A stretch of DNA of 64,000 nucleotides from Bacteroidia bacterium (GCA_018000995.1 JAGNIU010000014.1:25427-89426), one strand, 5' to 3'. Shown: positions 1-9,140, counted from the first letter of the stretch. Made by a program: numbers and translations. Notes: generated from the letters alone by a model not told the origin.

Positions 1-765
1 CTTACATTGCTTATTGTTCTCAACATAATGTAAAACACAAGCGCTGCCACCGCTCGCAATGATTGGTCCGTATGCAAAACCCTGACTACGATTGCGGATA
101 AACTCGTGAATTAACTCCGCCTCAATTTCATGTTCCCAAACACCAGGCTTCACAAACTTTAATAAGCGACGAAATCCTTTTTCTGTAATATCACAAGCTT
201 GTTGAATTAATTCAATCTCCACAGCACTCTTAATAGAACGAATTTTGTGCATAATAGGAGCAGAGCGCTCGAATTTATGTAATGGATATTTTTGTTGCAT
301 CCACTTATTAAATCGCGCCTCGGCCGTTTCGGTATTGATATAGCGACGGGTGTGTTCGTTAGCATTCAAATAAATATTTTCTGCCTGAAAAACGAACGAC
401 TGAAACACTTTTTCAAATTCGTGGTGCCAATAAATATGTTCGACGCCGCTTACTTTTGTAGCCTCTTCTTTAGTTAATTTAGCGCCTTCCCAAATAGCAA
501 TTAGGGCGCTGGTTTCTTTTATGAATAGAACTTCTTTATGTTTTCCGTCTTTTACATCAGGGAAAATCATAAGAATAGTATCTTCTTGATCTACTCCGGT
601 TAAGTAAAACAAATCACTGTTTTGTCGAAATCCCATAGCGCCATCGGCATTAGTTGGTAGAATGTCATTACTTACAAAAAGACCCAAAGAGCCTGGCTTT
701 AAATGTTGTTTATACTTGCGGCGGTTTTCTACAAATAAGCTTTTGTTGATAGGAGAATACTTCAT
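1..765 (-). CDS. Xaa-Pro aminopeptidase (aminopeptidase P family), 3' part outside window
   Basis: Reading from an ATG at 765 towards position 1 gives an uninterrupted 255-codon frame that runs off the left edge, so the C-terminal part is missing. The N-terminus (MKYSPINKSLFVENRRKY) and the segment GFRQNSDLFYLTGVDQED match the AMP_N domain of aminopeptidase P, which precedes the creatinase-fold metallopeptidase domain. The last visible residues, around SGGSACVLHYVENNK, correspond to the start of the metal-binding domain; the metal ligands themselves lie outside the window. The enzyme is expected to be cytoplasmic and to remove N-terminal residues preceding proline. It is transcribed on the minus strand like the downstream-numbered M90 peptidase, 66 nt away. 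Family assignment is confident; the exact subfamily is not. Confidence 0.88.
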   Translation of the reverse strand, partial: MKYSPINKSLFVENRRKYKQHLKPGSLGLFVSNDILPTNADGAMGFRQNSDLFYLTGVDQEDTILMIFPDVKDGKHKEVLFIKETSALIAIWEGAKLTKEEATKVSGVEHIYWHHEFEKVFQSFVFQAENIYLNANEHTRRYINTETAEARFNKWMQQKYPLHKFERSAPIMHKIRSIKSAVEIELIQQACDITEKGFRRLLKFVKPGVWEHEIEAELIHEFIRNRSQGFAYGPIIASGGSACVLHYVENNKQCK

Positions 766-831
766 AGTAATAAATTTAATACACGAATATACAGCTTAAA
801 GCTACCAAAACAAATCCCGCAGAGTAGGGGA

Positions 832-2022
832 TTATTTCACCCAAACATAAGCGTCTTGTAGTTCCTGCAGAAACTGATTTCTCTCGCCCTCTTCTAGTTT
901 CACATAAGCAGTTTCCTCGTAAAAAGAGCCGTCGGTTTCAAAAAAGGTTAAACTAACGGAGTGGTCATTGCCCTCCCCATTAAAGAACTCAATCTTAACC
1001 AATTGGGGCAGGCTGATGTTATGGAACGTATGATGTTTGAAAAGGAAAAAACCTTTTGACAACAGAAGCTGATTGCCCTCAACAGTAAATGAACGGTACA
1101 AAAAATCTTCCCGAAGAAAAGCTAAAACAAACACAATGAAAGTGAAAAGAGCCGGAAACGAAAACAGGCCAGCGACATACGCCGTGAAAAGAGAAAGGGC
1201 CAAACAAATAAAAGCAGGACCAAATAAAGGAAACCCTCTTCTTATTAGAGTGGGACTTAATTTTAGGTCGCGACCCTGAATGCGAATTTCTTCCTCGCGA
1301 ACATTAACTTTAGTTTCTGTTCCGTTTGTTTTTTGGTTTAACATGATAGCTGTTGCGGAGTAAAACAAAGGAAGCTCCGATTGAAATTCTTTGGGCGATT
1401 CAAAAAAATGTTCTACTACCACACTTAAAAACTCATTAATGTTTGCGCCTCCATATTTTCTAAAAATACTTTTTCCGCCGCCTTTTAATCTTTTAAATTC
1501 TTCATTTGCATACGTAAACCATTTAGGAAAATAGCCATCAAAAAACTCATCAGTTTCGTGGCCACGAACACCATTAAAGCGTAACGCGTGAGTAAATTCA
1601 TGGAGGCCAAGATTTAAATTATCGTTAGGAATTTTGTAGCCATCAATAAAACTTTTCCAACTAAAGGATACAAATCCGTTTAAGTTCGTTTCGCCTTTTA
1701 ATTTTAAGCCGCTTATTTCGTTTTTGAAATCAGATGAAAATAAAATAATGGTTTCGAAATAACCTATCCGCCAGTTTTCTAATCCTAAAGTTAGCTGTAC
1801 TGCGGATGCAGAAATAATAGCTTTCACTTGATTATTTATTTCAAAACCTTTTTGAGAAACAAATAATTTTGAACGGGCAAACTTTATAACCCTGTCTACA
1901 AAGACGGATTTCCAATGTTGAGAAAGCGTACGGTAATAACTAAAATATTTAGTCAAAAAAACATCCAGTTCCTTATCATTAAGCAATATGTCTTTTTGGT
2001 CGTTCAAAGCTAAAATCCACAC
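832..2022 (-). CDS. MtfA-like zinc-dependent peptidase (M90 family) with C-terminal membrane segment
   Basis: The 396-aa protein carries a zincin motif HEFTH at residues 141-145, followed about 50 residues later by NEF (Glu197), the expected third metal ligand of the M90/MtfA family. Known MtfA peptidases are soluble aminopeptidase-like proteins of about 265 aa. This one adds a C-terminal part with two adjacent hydrophobic stretches at about residues 266-303 and a further domain of about 90 residues, so it is probably membrane-attached. The start is uncertain: the frame opens with GTG at 2022, and no ATG occurs early in the frame. A -7-like box (TTATTTTG on the minus strand, 2022-2029) overlaps that GTG, so a slightly later alternative start is possible. 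The substrate is unknown. Confidence 0.8.
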   Translation of the reverse strand: MWILALNDQKDILLNDKELDVFLTKYFSYYRTLSQHWKSVFVDRVIKFARSKLFVSQKGFEINNQVKAIISASAVQLTLGLENWRIGYFETIILFSSDFKNEISGLKLKGETNLNGFVSFSWKSFIDGYKIPNDNLNLGLHEFTHALRFNGVRGHETDEFFDGYFPKWFTYANEEFKRLKGGGKSIFRKYGGANINEFLSVVVEHFFESPKEFQSELPLFYSATAIMLNQKTNGTETKVNVREEEIRIQGRDLKLSPTLIRRGFPLFGPAFICLALSLFTAYVAGLFSFPALFTFIVFVLAFLREDFLYRSFTVEGNQLLLSKGFFLFKHHTFHNISLPQLVKIEFFNGEGNDHSVSLTFFETDGSFYEETAYVKLEEGERNQFLQELQDAYVWVK

Positions 2023-2140
2023 AAAATAAGCAAAAACCTCAGTAAAATGGGGTTTCCTTGAGTGAGATAAAGCTATTAATTATCCTATAAATTGTCCCCC
2101 TGGTGTCATTGGCGTAAATTGTAGTCGGAAATATACTCTC

Positions 2141-2536
2141 ATGAAACATAACAAATTAAAATTTTTGCTAGCTTTTTTAATGTGCAGTTTTTTTATAAGC
2201 GCACAAACGAGCTCAATTACTAAGCGCTGGTATGAAGCACCGGAAAGCTCGAAAGGCGATACAATCTCTTTCAAAACCACCGCTCATGTGTTAAGTGCAA
2301 ATGATGATCCTGCTTATCATTGGTCTGATTTTACCGTGAACACTAATAACACTTTTGATATCGCCTATTGGAGATGGTGTCCGAGTGGGAATTACGCCTA
2401 TAGCGGAACATGGAGCTCGCCAACTACAGGAAAAATTATTTTCGATTTTGGAGCAGGGAAATGCAAATGCGAAATGCAAATTATTTCTACAACCGCAACA
2501 GAACTTAAAGCAATCATAAAAGAAACTACAAACTAA
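2141..2536 (+). CDS. small secreted protein of unknown function
   Basis: The 131-aa protein starts with a clear Sec signal peptide: basic MKHNKLK, a hydrophobic core, then SAQ at about residue 21. The mature part is rich in Trp, Tyr, Ser and Thr (for example TYHW- and AYWRW-like clusters) and has two Cys close together in KCKCE near the C-terminus. This looks like a small beta-rich fold, but I do not recognise a family. It lies 10 nt upstream of the 1489-aa surface protein, so the two are probably co-transcribed, and it may be exported with it. The ATG at 2141 is supported by the signal peptide. Confidence 0.7.
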   Translation: MKHNKLKFLLAFLMCSFFISAQTSSITKRWYEAPESSKGDTISFKTTAHVLSANDDPAYHWSDFTVNTNNTFDIAYWRWCPSGNYAYSGTWSSPTTGKIIFDFGAGKCKCEMQIISTTATELKAIIKETTN

Positions 2537-2546
2537 ACTTACTATA

Positions 2547-5500
2547 ATGAAACGCATTTATTATTCACTTTTAATTTTACTGTTTGGCTTAACCGGTCAA
2601 CAAGGTTATTCTCAACTTCAAACAGCAAAATGGTATTTTGGCGGACAAGCAGGGCTTGATTTTATGGGAATGCCAACTATTCTTACCAACGGGATGATGA
2701 ATCCGTGGGAAGGATGCGCGAGTATTTCTGACGCAAGCGGCGCATTATTATTTTATACAGACGGTATTACTGTTTGGAATAAAACACACGCGGTAATGAC
2801 CAACGGAACAGGGTTATTTGGAAACGGCTCCTCAACACAGGCGGGAGTTATTGTTCAACGACCAGGAAGCGCAAACATTTATTATATTTTTACTGTAGAT
2901 GCTCAAGCGGCTCCAAACGGATTACGATATTCAACTGTTGATATGAGCATGTCGGCAGGAAACGGTGCCGTTACGGTTAAAAACACATTATTACAAACAC
3001 CAAGCGATGAAAAAATTACAGCTGTTCGTCATTGTAACGGTGTAGACATTTGGGTTGTAACACACGACTGGAATTCAAACAACTTTAGATCTTTTTTAGT
3101 AACGGCGGCCGGAGTGGGCGCGCCGGTAAACTCTGCGGTAGGAAATGTACATAGCGGAAGTAATGCAAATACTATTGGACAAATGAAAGCCTCTCCAAAC
3201 GGAAGAAAGATAGGTTTAGCGGTTCACGATTCTCCATTAAACTCATTTGAATTATTTGATTTTGATAATTCAACGGGGGTAGTGAGCAATCCGTTAGTTT
3301 TAGGAACTACTTATAATTGGGCTTATGGTTGTGAATTTTCTCCAGACGGAACAAAATTTTATGGTGGTAAATACGGCGGAGGATCTTATCGCCTTTACCA
3401 ATGGAACATGTGCGCCGGTTCAAGCGCAGCAATTATTGCTTCTTGTTTTACTGTTGCAACTATGCCGGCAATGCCAATGTCAATTCAGGCAGCGCTTAAC
3501 GGAAAACTTTATGTGTGTCGTTTTTCTCAACAAATCGATGGAGTAATAAATGCACCTAACGCGTTAGGCGCAGCGTGTAATTATGTGGATTTAGGACAAT
3601 CAACAGCTCCGCGCACAAACAACTTAGGATTACCAAACTTTGTTACCAGTTATTTAAAATCACCACCACCACCATTTACATATACAGTAAACTCGGCGGT
3701 CAGTTGTCTAACAGCCTCCTTCTCTCCGCCAGCCATTTCTACCGTTGCGGCCACGTGTTCTTCGGCAGGATTTTCTGTAACAGGAATGACTTGGACTTTT
3801 GGCGATCCCGGTTCAGGACCATTAAACACATCTACTCTTACAAATCCGGGACATCTTTATCCGGGACCAGGAACATACACCGCACAATTAATTATTAATT
3901 ATGCTTGTAATGCAGATACAATAAAAGTTCCTGTAACATTAGTTTCTCCAACAATAGCAATTACAACAACATCGGCATCATGTTCTTCACTTGGTTCAGC
4001 AACAGTTGTTGCGGGCGGAGGCGCAGGCCCATATACTTATACTTGGTCGCCAAGCGCACAAAACACAGCTATAGCAACAAACCTTTCAGCAGGTATTTAT
4101 ACAGTTACAGTACAAGACGTCGGCGGTGGATGTGTTGTAACCGGAACGGCTAATTTAGGCGCAAGTAATTTAATGTCGGGAACAGTAACATCTTCGAGCG
4201 TTGCTTGTAATGGAGGAACAACTGGCTCTGCTACATTAAGCATCAGCGGAGGCTCCGGAAACTATTCTTATTCATGGACGCCAAGCGCACAAACCACTTC
4301 TGTTGCAACCAACCTTGCCGCAGGGGTGTATACCGTTATATCAAATGATTTAAGCAGTAGCTGTTCGGTAACGCAAACCGTTATGGTTGCACAGCCTTCG
4401 GCATTAACATTAGGAATTACAGCAAGCACCCCAAGCGCTTGTGTTGGAACAAATATTACTTTAACAGCAAATGCAAGTGGCGGAACGGCAGCGTACAACT
4501 ATGCTTGGTCGGCCGGACCAGCAACCGCGGCTTATGTTGTTACGCAAGCAGTAGGAGGAAATTATACTTATTCAGCAACAACAACTGATGCAAATCTTTG
4601 TCAGAGAACAAATACGTTTACTGTAACGTTTGTAAATAACCCAACTCTTACGGCAACAAGTTCTACGGTTTGTGTAGGAACAACAGCAACATTAACGGCA
4701 AACGGAGCCACATCTTATACATGGAATCCGGGTAACGTTATTGGAAGCACATTTACTTCTGCCTCCGCAACAACAACTACCATGACAGTAATTGGCGCTA
4801 TAGGAACTTGCTCTGCAACCACAACAGCTATTATAACGGTTAACGCCTTACCCACACCAACAGCAGGGAGCAATAGTCCGGTTTGTGTTGGCGACCCAAT
4901 TAATTTAACAGGAAGCGCGGCCGTAACTTATACGTGGGCCGGCCCAAGCGGATTTACATCGAATGTTCAAAACCCTGTTATTCCTATTTGCGGATTAGCT
5001 AATGGCGGAACAAATACTTTAACTGTAACTGACGCAAACGGCTGTACAAATTTTGTTACCGTGAATGTTGTAGTAAATCCACTACCAACTATTGTAGTAA
5101 ACAATCCAACGGTTTGTGTTAATCAAGCGATTAATTTTACCGCAACGGGCGGCGCAACTTATTTATGGTCGGGACCAAACAGTTTTACTTCTAATTTACA
5201 AAACCCAACTATACCTAGCGCAACATTAAATATGTCAGGACCATATACTGTTCTTGTAACAAGCGCGGCAGGATGTTCTAATACGGCAGTTTCAACAGCA
5301 ACAGTTTATGCTTTACCAAATCCAAACATTACAAGTAACAGTCCGGTTTGTGCAGGACAAACTTTAAATTTATTTGGAAGCGGTGGCGCAAGTTATGCGT
5401 GGAGCGGTCCGGGTTATACAGGATTACTTCAAAACCCAACTATAAGCAATGTTACTGCTGCAGCAAACGGAGTTTATACTTTATTAGTGGCCTCGGGAAG

Positions 5501-7016
5501 CTGTACGGCAAGCACAACATTTACGGTTGTAATTAATCCTATTCCTGTATTTAATTTTGCAGGAACAAACGTATTGTGTAACGGACAAAGCAATGGAACA
5601 TCAACCGTAAACGTAACTGTTGGAACGGGACCGTTTAATTATAATTGGAGCACCATTCCAGCTCAAACAACACAAGACGCAACAGGACTTGCGGCAGGAA
5701 CTTATTCTTGTATTGTAACTGACGCTAACAATTGTAGTAGCGTTGCGTCAACACAAATAACTCAACCAACTCAATTTAGCGTTTCAATTAATAGCGCAAC
5801 ATTCTCTGCGTGTGCAAACAGTCCGATAAATGTAAACGCAATTGGAAATGGCGGAACCGGTCCTTATAATTATAATTGGGTATCTGGTCCTGCAACAGGA
5901 GTTTATTCTGTTAACGAAATTGTGGCAGGAAATTATACTTACACTGTAAACGCAACAGACGCATTCAATTGTCCGGCAAGCAATTTTATTAATTTAACTT
6001 TCTTCCCACAACCAACAGTTACTGCAACTAGTGCAACTGTTTGTGCAGGACAAACAACAAATCTTACAGCGAGTGGCGCAACAAGTTATGTGTGGCAGCC
6101 GGGAAATATTACGGGCTCTACTTATCCGTTTAGCGGAAACACATCAATTAATGTTAGTGTAATTGGTACAGCTAATGGTTGCAGTAATTCGGCTAACACA
6201 AACGTAATGGTAAACCCTAATCCAAACGCAAGTATTAATTTGGGCAACGCAAAAGGATGCGTTCCGACTTGTGTAACATTTAGTGCTGGCGGAAGTTCAA
6301 GTATTACAAGTTATGGTTGGATTTTAAATGGAGCGGGGATTACAGGTTCGGTGAATGGAGCATATTGTTTTGATGAAGCCGCTTCTTATACTTTGGGTTT
6401 AACTGTGATGGACGCGTTTGGTTGTACAAGTACAGTTGTTCCTGTTAACATTGAAATTTATCCTCAACCAATTGCTGATTTTAATCACGCGCCAATAAAA
6501 CCAATTGTCAATCAAGATCCGTTTGTGACATTTACCGACGCGTCTTATGGGGCGCCAATTGTAAGTTGGAATTGGTATTTTATGAATACCGCACAATACA
6601 CTTCTATTTTACAAAATCCAACTTTCCCTTATACAGAACCGGGAACTTATCCTGTGGTTTTAGTTGTGAAAAGTGACAGAGGTTGTACAGATACTTTAGT
6701 TCGTCCGTTAGTTGTTGGAGAAGATTTTGGAATTTATGTTCCGAATGTTTTCACGCCGAATGGAGATGGGTTAAATGATATTTTCCAACCAAAAGGATTT
6801 GGTGTTGTGAAATACGAAATGAATATTTTTGATCGTTGGGGTGAAAAAGTATTTTCAACCAAAGATTTTGAAAAGGGCTGGGACGGAACTATGCAATCTA
6901 AAAACGACGTGAAATACGGAGTTTTAGAAGACGGAGCTTATACTTGGTTAATTAACGCAACTAGTGTATTCGGCAAATCACACGAGTTAAAAGGACACGT
7001 TACGCTAATGAAATAA
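2547..7016 (+). CDS. T9SS type B sorted surface protein with SprB/Ig-like and PKD repeats
   Basis: This 1489-aa exported protein starts with a signal peptide (MKRIYYSLLILLFGLTG). Residues of about 25-370 resemble the beta-propeller-like N-terminal region often found in such proteins. A PKD-like domain follows, then several SprB-type repeats (TYTWSPSAQ, YSYSWTPSAQ, NYNWSTIPAQ) and Ig-like repeats each containing VC and YxWxGP motifs. Two further PKD domains precede a gliding-motility-associated C-terminal domain (VPNVFTPNGDGLNDIF, then IFDRWGEKVF) that acts as a type B sorting signal for the type IX secretion system. The likely location is the cell surface, with a role in adhesion or gliding; the specific partner is unknown. 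It follows a small secreted protein and is closed by a strong bidirectional terminator. Confidence 0.9.
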   Translation: MKRIYYSLLILLFGLTGQQGYSQLQTAKWYFGGQAGLDFMGMPTILTNGMMNPWEGCASISDASGALLFYTDGITVWNKTHAVMTNGTGLFGNGSSTQAGVIVQRPGSANIYYIFTVDAQAAPNGLRYSTVDMSMSAGNGAVTVKNTLLQTPSDEKITAVRHCNGVDIWVVTHDWNSNNFRSFLVTAAGVGAPVNSAVGNVHSGSNANTIGQMKASPNGRKIGLAVHDSPLNSFELFDFDNSTGVVSNPLVLGTTYNWAYGCEFSPDGTKFYGGKYGGGSYRLYQWNMCAGSSAAIIASCFTVATMPAMPMSIQAALNGKLYVCRFSQQIDGVINAPNALGAACNYVDLGQSTAPRTNNLGLPNFVTSYLKSPPPPFTYTVNSAVSCLTASFSPPAISTVAATCSSAGFSVTGMTWTFGDPGSGPLNTSTLTNPGHLYPGPGTYTAQLIINYACNADTIKVPVTLVSPTIAITTTSASCSSLGSATVVAGGGAGPYTYTWSPSAQNTAIATNLSAGIYTVTVQDVGGGCVVTGTANLGASNLMSGTVTSSSVACNGGTTGSATLSISGGSGNYSYSWTPSAQTTSVATNLAAGVYTVISNDLSSSCSVTQTVMVAQPSALTLGITASTPSACVGTNITLTANASGGTAAYNYAWSAGPATAAYVVTQAVGGNYTYSATTTDANLCQRTNTFTVTFVNNPTLTATSSTVCVGTTATLTANGATSYTWNPGNVIGSTFTSASATTTTMTVIGAIGTCSATTTAIITVNALPTPTAGSNSPVCVGDPINLTGSAAVTYTWAGPSGFTSNVQNPVIPICGLANGGTNTLTVTDANGCTNFVTVNVVVNPLPTIVVNNPTVCVNQAINFTATGGATYLWSGPNSFTSNLQNPTIPSATLNMSGPYTVLVTSAAGCSNTAVSTATVYALPNPNITSNSPVCAGQTLNLFGSGGASYAWSGPGYTGLLQNPTISNVTAAANGVYTLLVASGSCTASTTFTVVINPIPVFNFAGTNVLCNGQSNGTSTVNVTVGTGPFNYNWSTIPAQTTQDATGLAAGTYSCIVTDANNCSSVASTQITQPTQFSVSINSATFSACANSPINVNAIGNGGTGPYNYNWVSGPATGVYSVNEIVAGNYTYTVNATDAFNCPASNFINLTFFPQPTVTATSATVCAGQTTNLTASGATSYVWQPGNITGSTYPFSGNTSINVSVIGTANGCSNSANTNVMVNPNPNASINLGNAKGCVPTCVTFSAGGSSSITSYGWILNGAGITGSVNGAYCFDEAASYTLGLTVMDAFGCTSTVVPVNIEIYPQPIADFNHAPIKPIVNQDPFVTFTDASYGAPIVSWNWYFMNTAQYTSILQNPTFPYTEPGTYPVVLVVKSDRGCTDTLVRPLVVGEDFGIYVPNVFTPNGDGLNDIFQPKGFGVVKYEMNIFDRWGEKVFSTKDFEKGWDGTMQSKNDVKYGVLEDGAYTWLINATSVFGKSHELKGHVTLMK

Positions 7017-7034
7017 TAAATCAAATTGAGAAAT

Positions 7035-7068
7035 AAAAAAAGGCCGCTTGATGAGAGCGGCCTTTTGT
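7035..7068. terminator. bidirectional intrinsic terminator
   Basis: An 8-bp stem AGGCCGCT/AGCGGCCT (7041-7048 with 7055-7062) is flanked by A6 on the left and TTTT on the right. It can therefore terminate both the plus-strand surface-protein gene and the minus-strand lipoprotein gene that ends at 7082. Confidence 0.9.
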
Positions 7069-7081
7069 ATTTGTAAAAAAA

Positions 7082-7483
7082 TTAATTTGTATAAACGCCT
7101 TCTGCAAGAGCGATGGCACCAATAGCTTTAGCTTCTCCGGATTTGAAAAGAACGCCATTCACATAAATCTCCACTTTAATTTCTTTATCTGATGGAGTAG
7201 AATTAATAGCTCTGATACTAAGTTTTTGTTTAGGCACCCAATAGAAAGAATAGGTAAAAGTAATATTGCCAACATCTTTTTTGGTTGTTGTAATTTGATC
7301 ACCCTCTAACGAAACATATTCAACATTAAAGTGCCCGCTTGCTGATGTAACACGATATTGAACTTTGATGTCTTCACTAGCCGCAGGAGCAGAAATAGTC
7401 GGAGTTGGTTCGGTAACTTTCTTTTTACAAGAAGAAAAAGAAAGAATGGCAAGAAGAAGTGATAATGTGATAAATTTTTTCAT
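7082..7483 (-). CDS. putative lipoprotein, unknown function
   Basis: I place the start at the ATG at 7483, which gives a 133-aa protein beginning MKKFITLSLLLAILSFSSCKKK. This is a typical Bacteroidota lipoprotein signal with the lipobox Cys at residue 19 followed by lysines. An in-frame upstream ATG (7522) would place 13 polar residues before the signal peptide and is unlikely. The mature part has a Pro/Thr linker, then alternating beta-like segments (FTYSFYWVPKQKLSIRAI, EIKVEIYVNGVLFK) resembling a small beta-sandwich. No function is recognised. It is monocistronic, ending against the bidirectional terminator. Confidence 0.72.
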   Translation of the reverse strand: MKKFITLSLLLAILSFSSCKKKVTEPTPTISAPAASEDIKVQYRVTSASGHFNVEYVSLEGDQITTTKKDVGNITFTYSFYWVPKQKLSIRAINSTPSDKEIKVEIYVNGVLFKSGEAKAIGAIALAEGVYTN

Positions 7484-7737
7484 TTGATTTTGATTGTTTT
7501 GGGTTAAATAATTCGAGCGCAAAAGTACTGTTTATCTAACCAAAACCAAATTTTGTCGTTGATTTCTATAGATTCGTCTATAATTAAACCCGAAACCTGT
7601 TCATTATCAAACAACTAATAAAAACGAAAAAGGGGCCGCCACAGCCCCCTTATTCTATAAAACAAAACACCAACTGCACGTTTCTCCATATTTTCTTATG
7701 AATTAAAGCCTGAGAGCTTGTTCGACAAGAGGTGTCT
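7484..7737. other. intergenic region with a minus-strand terminator and no gene
   Basis: The 254 nt between two minus-strand lipoprotein genes hold no convincing ORF. The only structured elements are the hairpin at 7625-7650 and a short stem CTTGT/ACAAG around 7710-7725. Confidence 0.5.
7625..7650 (-). terminator. intrinsic terminator of the small exported-protein operon
   Basis: Read on the minus strand, a GC-rich stem GGGGC/GCCCC (7644-7648 with 7632-7636) is followed by TTTTTCGTTTT. It lies about 90 nt past the stop of the lipoprotein gene ending at 7738 and closes the 9.9-7.7 kb gene run. Confidence 0.75.
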
Positions 7738-8106
7738 TTAGTTTAATAATTTATAGGTTACGGATTTTGTTTGATTAGGATTTCCAAAACAGATAGGCCA
7801 AAGATAATCAGATAATTTTTTTGCAAACGACACCTGATAGTTATACCAAACAGGAAATGGTAAACTATAACTTGCGGTAGAATAAGGCTCATTCATTATT
7901 TGAGGTGCTGATTGAAGAGTTAATATTAAAGTGTCTTTAAAAAGCGTGTCTCCGCTTACAAATAAAAGCTTGATTTTTTCTGGATAATATTCCTTTACCG
8001 GTTCCGGTTTCGGCGGACCGAAGATGTTAACCTGAGGAGAGATGGAATTCTTTTCGCAAGCAAAAAGAAAAGCGGCACTAAAAAGCAGGAAGAAGATTTT
8101 TTTCAT
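7738..8106 (-). CDS. putative lipoprotein, unknown function
   Basis: The 122-aa protein begins MKKIFFLLFSAAFLFACEKN, a textbook lipoprotein signal peptide with a lipobox Cys at residue 17. The mature part is beta-rich, with a Pro-rich stretch (PKPEPVKEYYPEK) and the segment DTLFKDTLILTL. That segment resembles one in the lipoprotein encoded at 9141-9515 (DTLYTQKLTLTF), suggesting the two are distant paralogues. It is the last gene of a six-gene minus-strand run and is separated from the HTH gene by a 66-nt gap that contains a decayed gene fragment. Function unknown. Confidence 0.7.
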   Translation of the reverse strand: MKKIFFLLFSAAFLFACEKNSISPQVNIFGPPKPEPVKEYYPEKIKLLFVSGDTLFKDTLILTLQSAPQIMNEPYSTASYSLPFPVWYNYQVSFAKKLSDYLWPICFGNPNQTKSVTYKLLN

Positions 8107-8111
8107 AACGT

Positions 8112-8162
8112 TTAATTATAGAGTTGATTGTATTTAGCAATGGCTTGTTTGTACAGATAATT
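8112..8162 (-). pseudogene. remnant of a second copy of the 160-aa gene's 3' end
   Basis: On the minus strand this gap encodes NYLYKQAIAKYNQLYN followed by a stop. The C-terminus of the intact neighbour (8487-8969) reads NYKKAIAKYNQLYN and stop. The DNA is also visibly alike: both contain TTGATTGTATTT followed by GCAAT and GCTT. A stop codon interrupts the frame just upstream, so this is a relic rather than a gene. It indicates a past tandem duplication, with loss of most of one copy next to the HTH gene. Confidence 0.75.
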
Positions 8163-8172
8163 TTAAAACGAA

Positions 8173-8475
8173 TTATAACCGATTTAAATAAACAGAGGGA
8201 GCGTTCAGCCCGCCCGAAATCATAAACCCACCCTTTTCTTGAGTTGAAATATTTAGGCTCTTTATTTCGCCATCAGATAAGTACAGCAGAAACAAATTTT
8301 TCCCTAAAGCATTATTTATTCTTGACAACAACGCTGTGTCGATATCAGCTTTACTAAATATTTTGTAAACATTACGCGGCGTGCAGCTAATTTTGTCGGC
8401 AAAGTCCGGAACAGAAACGCCTTGCGTGTTTAATAATTCTCTAATTGTTTTTCCTATGTGAATTTTATTAGTCAT
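8173..8475 (-). CDS. XRE-family helix-turn-helix protein
   Basis: This 100-aa protein has an N-terminal HTH_3-type domain at about residues 8-62: GKTIRELLNTQGVSVPDFADKI, then CTPRNVYKIFSKADIDTALLSRINNALG. It is followed by a short C-terminal tail (LFLLYLSDGEIKSLN). The pattern of a helix, a short turn and a recognition helix starting at TPRNVYKIF is that of small Cro/CI-like repressors. It sits inside a run of small exported-protein genes, 11 nt from the 160-aa gene, so it probably regulates this operon or a partner; its target is not shown by the sequence. A remnant of the neighbouring gene abuts its 3' end. Confidence 0.8.
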   Translation of the reverse strand: MTNKIHIGKTIRELLNTQGVSVPDFADKISCTPRNVYKIFSKADIDTALLSRINNALGKNLFLLYLSDGEIKSLNISTQEKGGFMISGGLNAPSVYLNRL

Positions 8476-8486
8476 GGTTTTATTTT

Positions 8487-8969
8487 TTAGTTATACAATT
8501 GATTGTATTTGGCAATTGCTTTTTTGTAATTTTTTGTTCGGATAAATTTGAAACACAAGCTTGATGTTAGACAAACGCCGCTCAATACCATCAACCCAAC
8601 ACCAATGCTTTTTTGTTGAACGCTTCCTTTGTTTGAAGTTGCTGCCGCGCCAATTAATCCCGCGCCAATTAGAGCTTCCGGAATGGCAGCGAAACCTACG
8701 TTTTGAAAAGTTTTAGCCAACTTTACTTTTTTAAACAAGCGATTCAATTCCGAATTATTTTTTTCTTTTATAATTAACAACACCTCTTTTTCTTTCATAA
8801 CATAAGGCATAAGAATTAAAGAGCTTTCTTGTGTGGGAATAACCTCTTCTGTTTCCGCTAATCTTTCGTCCGGCGTAATTATTGTACCACTGTTATAACA
8901 ATAAGAACTGTCTTGCGCAACCGAACGAAACGCGAAAAACAAAACGAATAGAAATAAAATCTTTTTCAT
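8487..8969 (-). CDS. exported or membrane protein of unknown function
   Basis: The 160-aa protein starts MKKILFLFVLFFAFRSVAQD, a signal peptide cleaved after VAQ. The middle contains an amphipathic Lys/Glu-rich stretch, then a Gly/Ala-rich hydrophobic segment (IPEALIGAGLIGAAATS) and a second hydrophobic segment (GVGLMVLSGVCLTSSLCF). These are compatible with two membrane helices. The C-terminus is KKAIAKYNQLYN. A decayed copy of this 3' end lies at 8112-8162. The gene begins 2 nt after the 54-aa gene and belongs to the same operon. No family is recognised. Confidence 0.65.
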   Translation of the reverse strand: MKKILFLFVLFFAFRSVAQDSSYCYNSGTIITPDERLAETEEVIPTQESSLILMPYVMKEKEVLLIIKEKNNSELNRLFKKVKLAKTFQNVGFAAIPEALIGAGLIGAAATSNKGSVQQKSIGVGLMVLSGVCLTSSLCFKFIRTKNYKKAIAKYNQLYN

Positions 8970-8971
8970 GA

Positions 8972-9136
8972 TTAATTAATAAATGAGTTAATAAAGTGTT
9001 GTGTTTTTCCTTTCGAGTGGATTAAAAAATCTGTTTTTAGCAAACGATAATAGGCAGATGTAATTTTTACAGCAGCAAATAAACTAAGCCCAAAAAGCGC
9101 AGCAATAGCAATTGTTTTGAATGGTTTTGTTTTCAT
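8972..9136 (-). CDS. small membrane protein, unknown function
   Basis: With the ATG at 9136 the product is 54 aa: MKTKPFKTIAIAALFGLSLFAAVKITSAYYRLLK and a short basic tail. It has one hydrophobic helix at about residues 8-25, so it is either a single-pass membrane protein or a very small exported peptide. An upstream in-frame start at 9187 would overlap the preceding lipoprotein gene by about 46 nt and add a non-signal-like leader; the chosen start leaves a 4-nt gap instead. Function unknown; the call rests mainly on tight operon spacing. Confidence 0.5.
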   Translation of the reverse strand: MKTKPFKTIAIAALFGLSLFAAVKITSAYYRLLKTDFLIHSKGKTQHFINSFIN

Positions 9137-9140
9137 GGTT

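Noticed and set aside
832..2022. Classic MtfA/Mlc titration factor role
   Set aside because: The protein has an added membrane and C-terminal domain and no Mlc partner is known in this phylum, so only the peptidase family is claimed.
4000..6300. Repeated DNA in the 1489-aa gene as a CRISPR or tandem array
   Set aside because: The repetition is at protein level (SprB/Ig-like repeats) with degenerate DNA and no regular spacers.
7035..7068. Terminator as a regulatory hairpin of the lipoprotein gene
   Set aside because: It lies past both stop codons with A- and T-runs on either side, a plain bidirectional terminator.
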